Position numbers and translations under genes: made by a program. Of a stretch of 64,000 bases of DNA, positions 16,977 to 25,738 are shown piece after piece. The notes under the pieces are model-generated. The model saw only the letters and a program-made list of their open reading frames with translations, was not told where the DNA came from and did no database searches. The DNA is from Candidatus Saccharibacteria bacterium RIFCSPHIGHO2_12_FULL_44_22. Lineage in GTDB: Bacteria > Patescibacteriota > Saccharimonadia > Saccharimonadales > Saccharimonadaceae. The DNA is taken from assembly GCA_001790515.1 (NCBI GenBank), contig MGCS01000011.1:1-64000 (forward strand), given 5' to 3'. Position 1 is the stretch's first letter. Each line of letters opens with the position of its first letter.

Positions 16977-16997
16977 CCCGCTAGTAAACCTAGCGGG
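16977..16997. terminator. Bidirectional terminator
   Basis: CCCGCTAG (16977-16984) pairs exactly with CTAGCGGG (16990-16997) around a 5-nt loop. The minus-strand reading is followed by CTCCTTTTCT, so it best serves the gene at 17024; the plus side has TCCTCTTT. Confidence 0.75.
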
Positions 16998-17023
16998 TCC
17001 TCTTTGTGACATGTGGCGAGGAA

Positions 17024-17527
17024 CTACTGCATACCCCATTCGTTGAATATGTGAATGGATCCGTGCCTCGCAAGCTCAAACGTCTGTCCCGATCCTGAGA
17101 TCGGGCGGCACTCGACATCAAACGTCGGTTGACCTACCGCTTTCTGCAAGCTGTTGTGAACCCAGGCGTTGGCGTAGTACAGATTATGCGCCAGTTCATG
17201 CGCGGCACTACTGGCAATCTGCGCTCGACGAACTTTACGTTCGGCGAATGGGGCATCAATATCACCGGGTTCGATGACGATCTCGACGGATGGCGCATTG
17301 AATGCCCACTCGTGGAATGGCTCCGGAATGACGATGATCTCCGAAGCGTCGTACGTACGAGTAGAAACGGCGTTCATCGCGTGAACAACTGCATTCGGTA
17401 TGCAATCCTGCACGAGTATTCGTGCCGCCTCGTAATTATGCTTCTGACTGTCGCTCAGTTCACTCGAACCGAGGTCGTAGAGCAGGGGGGCGAGTCTGCG
17501 ATCGAGCCGTACTTGAACTTTCGGCAT
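17024..17527 (-). CDS. HExxH-motif protein (putative small zinc metalloprotease)
   Basis: Start set at 17527 because GAGAGG stands 8 nt before this ATG; an upstream in-frame start adds 20 unlikely residues. The 167-residue protein is soluble. SSAAHELAHNLYYANAW gives HELAH, the HExxH zinc site, at about residues 117-121. A third ligand is not obvious, though Glu137 or a later His could serve. No signal peptide is seen, so any activity would be intracellular. GC-rich codon use differs from neighbours. The family is not recognised; protease is inferred from one motif. Confidence 0.65.
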   Translation of the reverse strand: MPKVQVRLDRRLAPLLYDLGSSELSDSQKHNYEAARILVQDCIPNAVVHAMNAVSTRTYDASEIIVIPEPFHEWAFNAPSVEIVIEPGDIDAPFAERKVRRAQIASSAAHELAHNLYYANAWVHNSLQKAVGQPTFDVECRPISGSGQTFELARHGSIHIFNEWGMQ

Positions 17528-17587
17528 GATAATCCTCTCGTCGTTTTTGTATGCCTGTAAATACATGGTTGATGCACTTACACCCAC

Positions 17588-18047
17588 ACAAAAACTTTTT
17601 TGTCATAAAGAGCAGCTCATATGAGCATATTTTTATTATAACATATTATATAAATATAGTCCATAGACTAACTTACTAAGAAACTTTTTAAACGATCACG
17701 AAGCACGAAGAGATCGACAAGAGTGCTCTAATTTAATATTTACAGTTATACCAAACGTCATCACACAAAATAATTTTCCGGATGAGCCTCCTCGTGAATA
17801 CTGTTCTTTTTTGATCATAAAAATCCGCACAGTGATGGTGCGGATTGATCATAATTTCGTCATTTTAGATTACGACAAACACACAACGCAGAGTGGGCGG
17901 CTATAGAACCAAGTTACGTTTTACATGTACGTCATACTGAAACTATAGCATATCGAAGTCTCTACAGCTGTATTTCATTCATTACTACCAAGTGAAGTTT
18001 ATTATAATGTTATTGTAATATAATGTCGAATGCGCTATGCTATAAGC
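17588..18047. other. AT-rich spacer with a stray hairpin
   Basis: About 460 bp with no supported gene. It holds TATA-rich sequence near 17630-17665 that may be the promoter of the minus-strand gene, and a 9-bp hairpin AATCCGCAC/GTGCGGATT (17822-17846) flanked by TTGATCATAA and TTGATCATAA-like copies. The hairpin has no gene to terminate nearby. The end of the region provides the antitoxin promoter, ending 18 nt or less before its ATG. Confidence 0.4.
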
Positions 18048-18272
18048 ATGACAATTACAACAACTCAAAAGATCATCAAGATCGGAACTAGCAAGGGAGT
18101 GACAATCCCGGCGAAAGACCTTCGCCAACTGCAGGCTGACACAGGCGACGAGCTGATAATCACTATTGAACGATCACCTCAACCAAGCAGCGACACGACT
18201 GCTCTTGTTGCGCTCACACAAAAATTGATTGCACGCCATAAAAAAGCGCTCGATAACCTCAGTCAGCGTTAA
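18048..18272 (+). CDS. AbrB/MazE-type antitoxin
   Basis: A 74-residue protein with a SpoVT/AbrB swapped-hairpin domain: QKIIKIGTSKGVTIPAKDL, then TGDELIITIE, and a charged C-terminal helix that likely binds the toxin. Start at 18048 is preferred over 18030 because the upstream TATAAGC-type -10 area falls between them. Only 2 nt separate it from the Doc gene. AbrB-type antitoxins bind their own promoter and neutralise the partner. Confidence 0.85.
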   Translation: MTITTTQKIIKIGTSKGVTIPAKDLRQLQADTGDELIITIERSPQPSSDTTALVALTQKLIARHKKALDNLSQR

Positions 18273-18274
18273 CT

Positions 18275-18667
18275 ATGCAGTATTTTACCGTCGATGAGAT
18301 TGAGCTGGTACATATACAAATTGTCGACGCCAGTGGTGGAGCACATGGTACGCGAGATAGAGGTCGATTAGAGTCGGCTGTCGCTGCCCAAACACAGGGG
18401 GTATTTGGCGAAGAGCTCTACGAAACAATTTTTGATAAAGCCGCAGCTATAACAAAAGGTATCATCGCAGACCACCCGTTCTTTGATGGCAATAAACGAA
18501 CGGGGATACTGTTGGCACTCGTATTGCTGGAACGCAACGGCATACAAACAAATATTGCCGATAAAGAACTCGAAGACTTCGCAGTCCAAATAGCGATAGA
18601 CCATCTCGACATTCCGGCCATCGCAGCGTGGTTGCGTGAACATAGCAAGAGTAGTTCAGTAGAATAG
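18275..18667 (+). CDS. doc: Doc-type (Fic family) toxin
   Basis: A 130-residue Doc protein. The Fic motif HPFFDGNKRTG (about residues 68-78) keeps the His and the Lys-Arg pattern of Doc (HxFxDxNKRT). An N-terminal helix with SGGAHGTRDRGRLESAVAA is typical. Doc of phage P1 phosphorylates EF-Tu and halts translation. Length matches the family and no damage is seen. Together with the AbrB protein it forms a complete type II toxin-antitoxin pair, here with an AbrB partner rather than Phd. Confidence 0.92.
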   Translation: MQYFTVDEIELVHIQIVDASGGAHGTRDRGRLESAVAAQTQGVFGEELYETIFDKAAAITKGIIADHPFFDGNKRTGILLALVLLERNGIQTNIADKELEDFAVQIAIDHLDIPAIAAWLREHSKSSSVE

Positions 18668-18736
18668 CTTAATCCCCTCTGTACCTTAGCAATCGCAGAT
18701 ATAGCTCGTTTAGAAATCATATGATATAATATAAAA

Positions 18737-19801
18737 ATGAATCAGTCAAACGAAACGTTTCGCTACCCATCTGTGCGCGTGGCAGTGACAGAAAATTGCA
18801 ATCTGCGCTGCGAATATTGCCCGAGTGACGGAGATAGTGTTGAAATGCAATCAAATGCACTCGAAACAGAAGGCTTCAAGCAAATCCTGAAAGAAGCTGT
18901 CGAGGTTGGTTTTACCGACTTTAGCTTTACTGGCGGCGAGCCACTCCTTACTCCTCAGACAGCTCAGCGAACATTTGACCTAGCCGACTTCGTCAATGAA
19001 TTACGCGACGATGAAAGCGGCGGCTATACAAAACTCAATACCAATGGGGCGCATTTGCTGCGTTACCAAGATGAAATTGTCACAACAGGCTTTACCGAAC
19101 TAAAAGTCAGCCTTGATACACTTGACCCAGCAACCTTTCGCTCACTTGCAAAACGAGGAGAAAAAGTGTTTCAGGATACTGTCGATGGCATCATGGCCCT
19201 AAAAGACGAAGTGCCAATACGATTACAGACCGTGGTCGGAAAATATAACATCGATCAGATTCCAGACATGATTGATTTCTGCGCAGAGAATAATATAGAT
19301 ATTAAATTGTTCGACATTAGTCGCTACGACAACGCACTCTCTGGCTCTGCTGCATTTGCAAACGACAACTATATTTCGCTCGAAGCAATAAGTACGGCGC
19401 TTGAATATCGGTACGGAACAGCCGAAATAAAGTATGCAGTAGGTGGGTACGGACACCCAAAAAAAGTGTTTACAACTAGTTCGGGTACGAAAATTGAGAT
19501 CAGAGATACGTCGCCAAGTGCGCACTATTCATCCGAACTATGTCAGAGTTGCCCGAATTATCAGTGTCAAGATGGCCTATGCAATCTCGTCATTGCTGCC
19601 GATGGTCATATTCGATTTTGCCGTGAAGGTGGCGTTGACCAAACCATTCCATCACACGATACCGATGGCGCACTAATGACACCTCAAGCTATACGATTAA
19701 ACCTCGCGAAAGCCGCTGGTATTTTCTCGGCTGCTCAGAATGTTGAGCATCATGGAGCACTAAAATCTTCTCGTCTTCATCTTCCACTTAGCGTGTTATA
19801 A
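18737..19801 (+). CDS. MoaA-like radical SAM protein
   Basis: A 354-residue radical SAM enzyme: Cys21, Cys25 and Cys28 in ENCNLRCEYC bind the SAM cluster, and FSFTGGEPLL is the GGE motif. A second cysteine group near the C-terminus, CQSCPNYQCQDGLCNLV...IRFCREGG, resembles the auxiliary cluster site of MoaA. TATAAT ends 6 nt before the ATG, so the mRNA is probably leaderless. No molybdopterin gene is near and a CPR organism is not expected to make the cofactor, so another substrate is likely. It stands alone, with no obvious precursor peptide beside it. Confidence 0.85.
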   Translation: MNQSNETFRYPSVRVAVTENCNLRCEYCPSDGDSVEMQSNALETEGFKQILKEAVEVGFTDFSFTGGEPLLTPQTAQRTFDLADFVNELRDDESGGYTKLNTNGAHLLRYQDEIVTTGFTELKVSLDTLDPATFRSLAKRGEKVFQDTVDGIMALKDEVPIRLQTVVGKYNIDQIPDMIDFCAENNIDIKLFDISRYDNALSGSAAFANDNYISLEAISTALEYRYGTAEIKYAVGGYGHPKKVFTTSSGTKIEIRDTSPSAHYSSELCQSCPNYQCQDGLCNLVIAADGHIRFCREGGVDQTIPSHDTDGALMTPQAIRLNLAKAAGIFSAAQNVEHHGALKSSRLHLPLSVL

Positions 19802-19897
19802 CCCTTAGACTATCGATAAACTCACTGAGCAATGGTAGGGTGTACAGATGTTATATGTCGTACACATAGTATGCAATAGTGTAGTATAGTGGCATAG

Positions 19898-20371
19898 ATG
19901 GAACGAGAACATCATCCAGCCGAAAATCGCAACATGGATAACAATGCTCAAGTATTTGAGCTTGGTCGAGCAGCCATGTTAGATGAAAACCGCCTCGCTC
20001 CGCTCATGGATATTAGCGTTGATCATGAAACTGAGCTTCACTTACGTACTACATATTTTTTTGCTACGATTCAAATTCAACTGCCGTCAAATGAACCACC
20101 TCGTCATCCTCAATTCGAAATGTTTCTTCGAGAACATGCCAAGGGACGCAATCTTTTCCCAACAATCGATCGACAGCACATGCTCGATTTACAGTTTGAT
20201 ATTGAAGACGCGCAAGACAACTCCTTACAGCTAACCACTTCTTTTGCTCAAGATCTGGTTCGATTCCTCGATCTATCAGATGACGCAATTACCGATATAG
20301 GCATACGACGGTTCACCTCCGACGATGCGACGCGAGCACTACATGGTGACATACCTTCTCCACAGGAATGA
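19898..20371 (+). CDS. Hypothetical 157-residue protein
   Basis: Soluble protein, acidic at the C-terminus, with no recognised domain (LHLRTTYFFATIQIQL, MLDLQFDIEDAQD, FAQDLVRFLDLSDDAITDIG). TATAGT (19885-19890) lies 7 nt before the ATG, the local leaderless pattern. A second ATG 36 nt in is possible. Function unknown. Confidence 0.6.
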   Translation: MEREHHPAENRNMDNNAQVFELGRAAMLDENRLAPLMDISVDHETELHLRTTYFFATIQIQLPSNEPPRHPQFEMFLREHAKGRNLFPTIDRQHMLDLQFDIEDAQDNSLQLTTSFAQDLVRFLDLSDDAITDIGIRRFTSDDATRALHGDIPSPQE

Positions 20372-20657
20372 TCCACACATGAGAACTTATGTGTATGCTA
20401 TTTAAGATATCCCGCTCACGCCTGCGCGTGATGAGTACAACTTGCTATAGCGACGCCAGGCTAGCATAATTTAATATCGCCGCTCTACGATGCCGTCGCA
20501 ACGCAACCATCAGCGATGAGAAGCGAATCGTTCGCGTACAAGCCGGCTCATATGTACTAGTATACGCTGCCTAAAAGCTACTCTCTTAGCACTTAGGTAG
20601 TGCACCAATTTTCTGTACGGAGAAAATTGGCAAAAGACCGGCATCTCCCATCGTCCA
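20372..20657. other. Spacer with inverted repeats
   Basis: About 290 bp without a gene. A 10-nt stem, CCAATTTTCT with AGAAAATTGG (20605-20630), and a neighbouring GCACTTAGGTAGTGC hairpin (about 20589-20603) lie just after the minus-strand gene at 20658 and may end its transcript. The rest shows no clear signal. Confidence 0.45.
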
Positions 20658-20924
20658 CTAGTCACTGCCAGACTCACTCATCACCCAACCAACGGCCACA
20701 GAGTATACTGCAAAGAGTATATTAGCTATGACTACATAGACATAAAGCGACGGATCTGTAGCAGCGATAAACACGACACTATATAGATACCACATAATGG
20801 CAGCGAACGCAGTAACCGTCCACATAAGCTTACGGTTAAGAATGGCCATAAAAGCTGCCCACGGCACTATTAGCATAGTGACCACCATCGCTATAAATGC
20901 GAGCTGGGTATTTGGATCAGACAT
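20658..20924 (-). CDS. Small three-helix membrane protein
   Basis: 88 residues when started at 20924, where AAGGAGAAGTTC gives a strong ribosome site; the longer frame adds 14 unlikely residues. Three hydrophobic helices (about 9-28, 33-52, 58-78) with little else. No family recognised. It stands alone between hairpins and an empty region. Confidence 0.65.
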   Translation of the reverse strand: MSDPNTQLAFIAMVVTMLIVPWAAFMAILNRKLMWTVTAFAAIMWYLYSVVFIAATDPSLYVYVVIANILFAVYSVAVGWVMSESGSD

Positions 20925-20966
20925 GAACTTCTCCTTCGTATACCGTACGAGATGGATGACTTTCAT

Positions 20967-21317
20967 ACTATAACATAATATAATAATAAGTGCTAGCTAC
21001 GAGAAGTAGGCTCTGCAATTTGCGGATGTTTGTGGTGTGGTTCGTAATAAGGCGGAACAATCAGATGTCTTACGGATGGGGTACCCAGTACGACATTACT
21101 ATCGACGAGAGGGGAGATAACTGTCGTTTTCTTAATTAATATTATTGTATTACTTCTATAGATTAGGCTGCAGCTATGAAAGTCAGTAATATTGACTGAA
21201 GTTGACAACTGGCGTATAACTTCATAGTATATTAGCCTTGCGAGAGCATAAAGTAATCACTACGATAATAACTAGGTTAAACAATAGACAGTAGCAACCT
21301 GAAGAAAGATAGAATAC
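20967..21317. other. Spacer without a convincing gene
   Basis: About 350 bp, AT-rich. A minus-strand frame with TTG start (20993-21208) exists but has no good ribosome site or family. Inverted repeat GAAGTT/AACTTC lies near 21199-21224. The last bases contain GAAGAAAGATAGA before the next ATG. Confidence 0.35.
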
Positions 21318-21683
21318 ATGGACAATCGAGAAAAAGAATTTTATCAGCACCTCCCCACCTCATGGGTAATTCCAGGAATCGCTACGAGGGATGGTGAGCT
21401 AAAAATAAACCCTGTATCTGAATATTTAGTTCCTCACAACCGCTATGATTCAATTTTTGACTTTCCCGACGAAGACACTCCCAACGGCGACCAAGAACTT
21501 CTAGACTGCCTCGACAACCAAGAGCAAAGTTTCATTTTAGCATGGGCAGAACTCGGTAGTGCAGAAGCTGCAGCCGAGTTGCTTGGGCTCGAATTTGCAG
21601 GCGACGATAGTCTTAAAGAGTATTCAAAGCGCATCGGAGATAAAATGGAAGTAACTCTCAAAGAACGACGACTAAATCTTTAG
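21318..21683 (+). CDS. Hypothetical 121-residue protein
   Basis: Acidic soluble protein. The second half (QSFILAWAELGSAEAAAELLGLE, then a basic end) looks like a helical domain, possibly helix-turn-helix-like (WAELGSAEAAAELLG), but no family is certain. GAAGAAAG precedes the start. Function unknown. Confidence 0.55.
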   Translation: MDNREKEFYQHLPTSWVIPGIATRDGELKINPVSEYLVPHNRYDSIFDFPDEDTPNGDQELLDCLDNQEQSFILAWAELGSAEAAAELLGLEFAGDDSLKEYSKRIGDKMEVTLKERRLNL

Positions 21684-21760
21684 GTCTGCGTTGTACGATA
21701 CCAAAACTACGAAGATATCATTCCTCCACTAACAAATATCGCACAATCAAAATTTTAGGG

Positions 21761-23236
21761 TCATTTTTTACCAGTAACGATACCGCGTATCCAAACCGTA
21801 AAAAGTACCATCACGACTGCGCATATTGCCGCCACCGCCGAAAATCCTGTGGTAAATGCAGCCGTTGCGGTATCGAGCAGTTCGACGTCACTTGTGACTC
21901 TACTTAATTTGACAGCACTCGCCAATGAGTCTTGAGCGACCACTGAGACATTGTGAGGTTCTAATTCCATTTTATAAATAAATGCACCAAGTGAACCCAA
22001 AAACGCTATCCCGAGCGCTCCACCAAGTTCGGAACTTGTCTCCTGAATAGCAGACGCCGCGCCGGCACGCTTGGCTGGTACGCCGGCTATAACAATATTC
22101 GTTGCGATAGCCATGACCGCAGTCAGCCCAGTACTCAGCAGTACACTTCCTACAAGCACAGTACCGACCCCACTAAACATAAATAACAGCGCTAGTATTG
22201 ATAACCCCGCTATCGCCACCGCAAAGCAACTACTCAGCGCCAACTTTGGCCTCAGCGTCATTGTTAACTGTGAACCTACAATAGAACCGACAATGCCCGA
22301 TAGCGCGATCGGTGACATCCAAAGCGCTGCTGCGAGCGGACTCATCCCAAGTACTAATTGGAGATACTGAGCGGTGTACATATTTGAACCAAGCAACACC
22401 ACCATTGCGATCATTAACGTCATAATCGCTACAGAAAATTGCCTGTTTTTAAACAAAACTACATCAAAAAGCGGATTCTTGACCGTGCGGAGACGTCGCA
22501 CAAAAAACGTCAGAAGAACCGCACTTGCAATCATCGCCAGAATACCGAATATATCCCAGTTCATTTTTTCAGCCATGTGCTTGATGCCATATACAAATAA
22601 AAAGATCGTCGCCACCGATAAAAGTGCGCCTGGTATGTCTAATCGCGCTTTAGACGCATGACGAACTTCAGGAATAAGAATAGGAGCCGCCACGAGTAAT
22701 ACGATCAGAAAGGGGATATTGATCAGAAATACAGAACCCCAAGAAAAAACACTAAGCAGCCCTCCTCCGATAATAGGCCCGATGATACCGCCTCCTGCAA
22801 AAGCCGCTGTCCAGACACCAATAGCTTTCGCACGCTCCCTACTATCTGTAAACAAATGACGGATCAATGCAAGCGTTGATGGCATTAAAGTAGCGCCACC
22901 GAGACCCATGAGCGCTCGCGCTGCGATCAACATCTCGGGAGTTGATGAAAACGCCGCTGCTAACGATGCGAGGCCAAACAGCGTCGCTCCAATCAAAAGA
23001 ACTTTTCGCTGCCCGAATTTATCACTTAGATTTCCCGCCGTGATCAATAGCCCAGCTAGCACAAAACCATATATATCAAGTATCCACAAAGACTGACTGC
23101 TTGTCGGCGAAAGATCAGTATTTATAGCAGGCGCAGCTAAATAAAGTATCGAAAAATCCATCGAAGTAAGCAGAACAGGGAGGACTAGCACAGCCAGCGC
23201 GATCCAGCGCCTAGGTTTCAAATTTTTCTTTTGCAT
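21761..23236 (-). CDS. MFS drug exporter, DHA2 (EmrB/QacA-like, 14 TM)
   Basis: A 491-residue transporter with 14 predicted helices. Motif A LSDKFGQRKVLLIGA between helices 2 and 3, motif C-like GPIIGGGLLSVFSW, and the early signature TSMDFSILYLAAPAI are typical of DHA2 drug:H+ antiporters such as QacA and EmrB. It is divergent from an HxlR regulator, which likely controls it in response to toxic compounds. No membrane-fusion partner is nearby, as expected for a single-membrane cell. Confidence 0.93.
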   Translation of the reverse strand: MQKKNLKPRRWIALAVLVLPVLLTSMDFSILYLAAPAINTDLSPTSSQSLWILDIYGFVLAGLLITAGNLSDKFGQRKVLLIGATLFGLASLAAAFSSTPEMLIAARALMGLGGATLMPSTLALIRHLFTDSRERAKAIGVWTAAFAGGGIIGPIIGGGLLSVFSWGSVFLINIPFLIVLLVAAPILIPEVRHASKARLDIPGALLSVATIFLFVYGIKHMAEKMNWDIFGILAMIASAVLLTFFVRRLRTVKNPLFDVVLFKNRQFSVAIMTLMIAMVVLLGSNMYTAQYLQLVLGMSPLAAALWMSPIALSGIVGSIVGSQLTMTLRPKLALSSCFAVAIAGLSILALLFMFSGVGTVLVGSVLLSTGLTAVMAIATNIVIAGVPAKRAGAASAIQETSSELGGALGIAFLGSLGAFIYKMELEPHNVSVVAQDSLASAVKLSRVTSDVELLDTATAAFTTGFSAVAAICAVVMVLFTVWIRGIVTGKK

Positions 23237-23302
23237 TCATATCCTCGCTTCCGATGACTGTTACTATCGCAAGTACCACTATAGTTATATGTATCTTTAT
23301 TA

Positions 23303-23329
23303 CAAGAACTAACTATTTGGTGTTATACT
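23303..23329 (+). promoter_or_regulatory. HxlR promoter, second copy of the CAAGAACT element
   Basis: CAAGAACT (23303-23310), 13 nt, TATACT (23324-23329), then 6 nt to the HxlR ATG, so the message is likely leaderless. It matches the element at 11862-11888. Confidence 0.55.
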
Positions 23330-23335
23330 ATACGT

Positions 23336-23674
23336 ATGGTTAGTATAAAGTACGATATATCAGATACCAGGAAGCCTGAAATTGCTCTAGAAAAAATCGG
23401 TGGCAAATGGAAGATGCCTATTATTTGGAGGCTTAGTTTGCAGGACGTATGGCGCTACAGCGATCTAAAGCGTGATCTAGATCCGATTTCACATAAAATG
23501 TTATCCAAACAACTGAAAGAGCTGGAAGTCGATGGATATATCGCTCGAAAACAATATCCAGTGATGCCACCAAAAGTCGAATACAGACTAACGAAACTTG
23601 GCGAAAAAGCGCTGCCAACAATTCGCGCACTGTGTGAATTTGCAGCTGACACTATTGTTGATACCGACAAGTAG
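23336..23674 (+). CDS. HxlR-family regulator, paralogue B
   Basis: 112 residues: KPEIALEKIGGKWKMPIIW, LDPISHKMLSKQLKELEVDG, YPVMPPKVEYRLTKLG. Close to the protein at 11910 over its full length. It probably represses the divergent MFS exporter gene and itself. The shared CAAGAACT element in both promoters hints that the two regulators may cross-bind. Confidence 0.92.
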   Translation: MVSIKYDISDTRKPEIALEKIGGKWKMPIIWRLSLQDVWRYSDLKRDLDPISHKMLSKQLKELEVDGYIARKQYPVMPPKVEYRLTKLGEKALPTIRALCEFAADTIVDTDK

Positions 23675-23747
23675 TGTAATGGTGGGTATGCGATAGTTGA
23701 AGAATACAGGCGACAAATTACCGCCAAGGTGAGATAATAGTTGCTTG

Positions 23748-25703
23748 ATGACACAACCCGTAGCACAAACAAAACCCTCATCGACGCTTGATTCGCGTCA
23801 TCTCTATAGTTTAGAGCAGTATGTGGCAGATGGTAATAAAGCGGATGTTCTATATGAGCATCAAAAAGCGATTATCAAGGATACTGCGGAGTTCTTGCGG
23901 AACGGTCACCATCGTGGTTATATCGAGGCACCGACAGGGACGGGCAAAACAGTTTTGTTCGTCACTTTAGCCGAGGCGTTCAGCTACCGAGCGGAAAAAC
24001 TACCAAAAATCCTTGTCGTCACACCGACAAAAGACCTTGTTCGACAAACACTCGGTGGGAGTCGCAGTGACAAAGGCTTTGCAGGATTTGCACCACATAT
24101 GAGCGTTGGGACATTTTATAGTGATACGCCAGCTGCAATACGCGGACTTGATACTCAGGTGACTATCACGACCTATGCGTCACTGGCAAAGCTAGCCGCA
24201 GCCCCGATAACGACAATCGACGAACGAGGCAAACACCACACCAAGATAGTCAACTTGGTCAACCAACATTTTGATATTATTTTTTTAGACGAAGGCCACA
24301 AAGCACTCGGTTCGAGTAGCCGACACATCATCGACGACATCAACCCCGACACTCTCATTATCGGTTTTACTGCAACGCCCGATTATCATGCATCGCGCGG
24401 CCTAGAGAGTTTGTTGCCAGCGCTCATTCATCGCCTTGACCTGAAAGAAGCGATAAAACTCGACATGCTTTCGTCAGTGATTCCTATTGCCATTCCGGCA
24501 CCCACAACAACCGCTCAGGAATTTTCAATTGGTGCACTTGGTGAATACGAAAACAAGAGTCTCAGGCAGTTAATTCATAATGCTCCGCGCAACCAGATGA
24601 TCGTATCAATCGCTACCCAGCTTATTCAAGCAGGCAACACACCGATTATCGCATGCATTCCAGGGGAAACAATGACACATCCACAGCTTATCGCTGATAT
24701 GCTGTCCGAACAATTCGTCGATGACGGCCATGGGATTCCACGCCCTCTACGCGTTCATGCAATCACTAGTTCAATCTCGGCGGCCGCTCGTCAAAAGATT
24801 TACGCCGAACTTGAAAAAGGAACGATCGATGCATTGACCTATATCGATGTACTGACCGAAGGCTGGGATAGTCAACGTGCAAACGTGATTATCAACGCTA
24901 GACCAACAAGGTCACTAGTCGCTGCGCGTCAACGAATGGGACGGATACTGCGCAATAAATATGACAATCGTCCAGCGCTCGCAATAGATATCGTCGATAC
25001 GATTGAGTCAAATACTGCACCGCAAGTTTCAATGGCTGATATATTTACACTAAAAACCATGACGAACGGTTCGTCGATAGGTGACATAGACCCGACGCAT
25101 GGGCGCGTTATGAAGCAATCGATTGAAGCAATCTTCAAACAATACGGTGCCGTCAAGGCGATTACAAACAACTACACATTATATGCTGAGATGCTCGAAA
25201 CATTACCTCACTTGACCAGAGGTCAAGCATCGATCAAACAGGACGGTGTCGTGCGAACATTCGCATCAGCTGCGCGATTATCTAGCCGTCTTGCAGTCGA
25301 CAGCTTTGCGCTTGACTATATCAAGAAAAATCATTCAATCGCCATTCGCATGGTTCGTCGCCATCACGAAGCAATCGAAGCTTACGATGAAGAGCAGATC
25401 CAAACCTATCTCGCAGACCTGCCAAATGCCGTCCATACGGGCCACGGACTTCGTGTGAGCGATACGACATACATTAGTCTTGGCGAACTTGTCACTATTA
25501 TTCGTCGAAAATATCCGTACGTCGATGCAACGTATCGGAGTGTCGAAACAATTGCGCATGAAATCGTCAAATCCGACAACGATCTGCATTTCACCAAAAG
25601 ATTCCGAGCCCGCACGCATCGAGGTGTTGTGCTATACACCGCTCAGACAATGGTATCAGTTGCGATAGGGCAGGCGATTGTGGCCGCACATCGTGATGGC
25701 TAG
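23748..25703 (+). CDS. Superfamily 2 DEAD/DEAH-box helicase
   Basis: 651 residues from ATG 23748 (an in-frame TTG lies just before). Motif I is APTGTGKTVLF, Ia is VVTPTKDLVRQT, motif II is LDEGHKALG (a DEGH box), III is GFTATPDYH, and the second RecA domain holds ARQRMGRILRNKYDN (motif VI, RxGR). The C-terminal ~220 residues are a separate alpha-helical domain with no recognised match. The type resembles the helicase part of restriction or repair enzymes, but no nuclease or methylase is beside it. Role in DNA or RNA repair is inferred only. Confidence 0.85.
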   Translation: MTQPVAQTKPSSTLDSRHLYSLEQYVADGNKADVLYEHQKAIIKDTAEFLRNGHHRGYIEAPTGTGKTVLFVTLAEAFSYRAEKLPKILVVTPTKDLVRQTLGGSRSDKGFAGFAPHMSVGTFYSDTPAAIRGLDTQVTITTYASLAKLAAAPITTIDERGKHHTKIVNLVNQHFDIIFLDEGHKALGSSSRHIIDDINPDTLIIGFTATPDYHASRGLESLLPALIHRLDLKEAIKLDMLSSVIPIAIPAPTTTAQEFSIGALGEYENKSLRQLIHNAPRNQMIVSIATQLIQAGNTPIIACIPGETMTHPQLIADMLSEQFVDDGHGIPRPLRVHAITSSISAAARQKIYAELEKGTIDALTYIDVLTEGWDSQRANVIINARPTRSLVAARQRMGRILRNKYDNRPALAIDIVDTIESNTAPQVSMADIFTLKTMTNGSSIGDIDPTHGRVMKQSIEAIFKQYGAVKAITNNYTLYAEMLETLPHLTRGQASIKQDGVVRTFASAARLSSRLAVDSFALDYIKKNHSIAIRMVRRHHEAIEAYDEEQIQTYLADLPNAVHTGHGLRVSDTTYISLGELVTIIRRKYPYVDATYRSVETIAHEIVKSDNDLHFTKRFRARTHRGVVLYTAQTMVSVAIGQAIVAAHRDG

Positions 25704-25738
25704 TTTTTGCATCGCCATCATGCAGTACAATAGGAAAG

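Noticed and set aside
16925-16998. tRNA-like start GCCCCGCTAGCTCAG
   Set aside because: No T-arm GTTCRA motif, anticodon stem or acceptor pairing follows; the inverted repeat there is a terminator.
17822-17846. Riboswitch ahead of the toxin-antitoxin pair
   Set aside because: Only a simple 9-bp hairpin, 200 nt from the gene, with no known aptamer core.
20993-21208. 71-codon minus-strand frame with TTG start
   Set aside because: No ribosome site, no good leaderless promoter spacing and no recognisable protein family.
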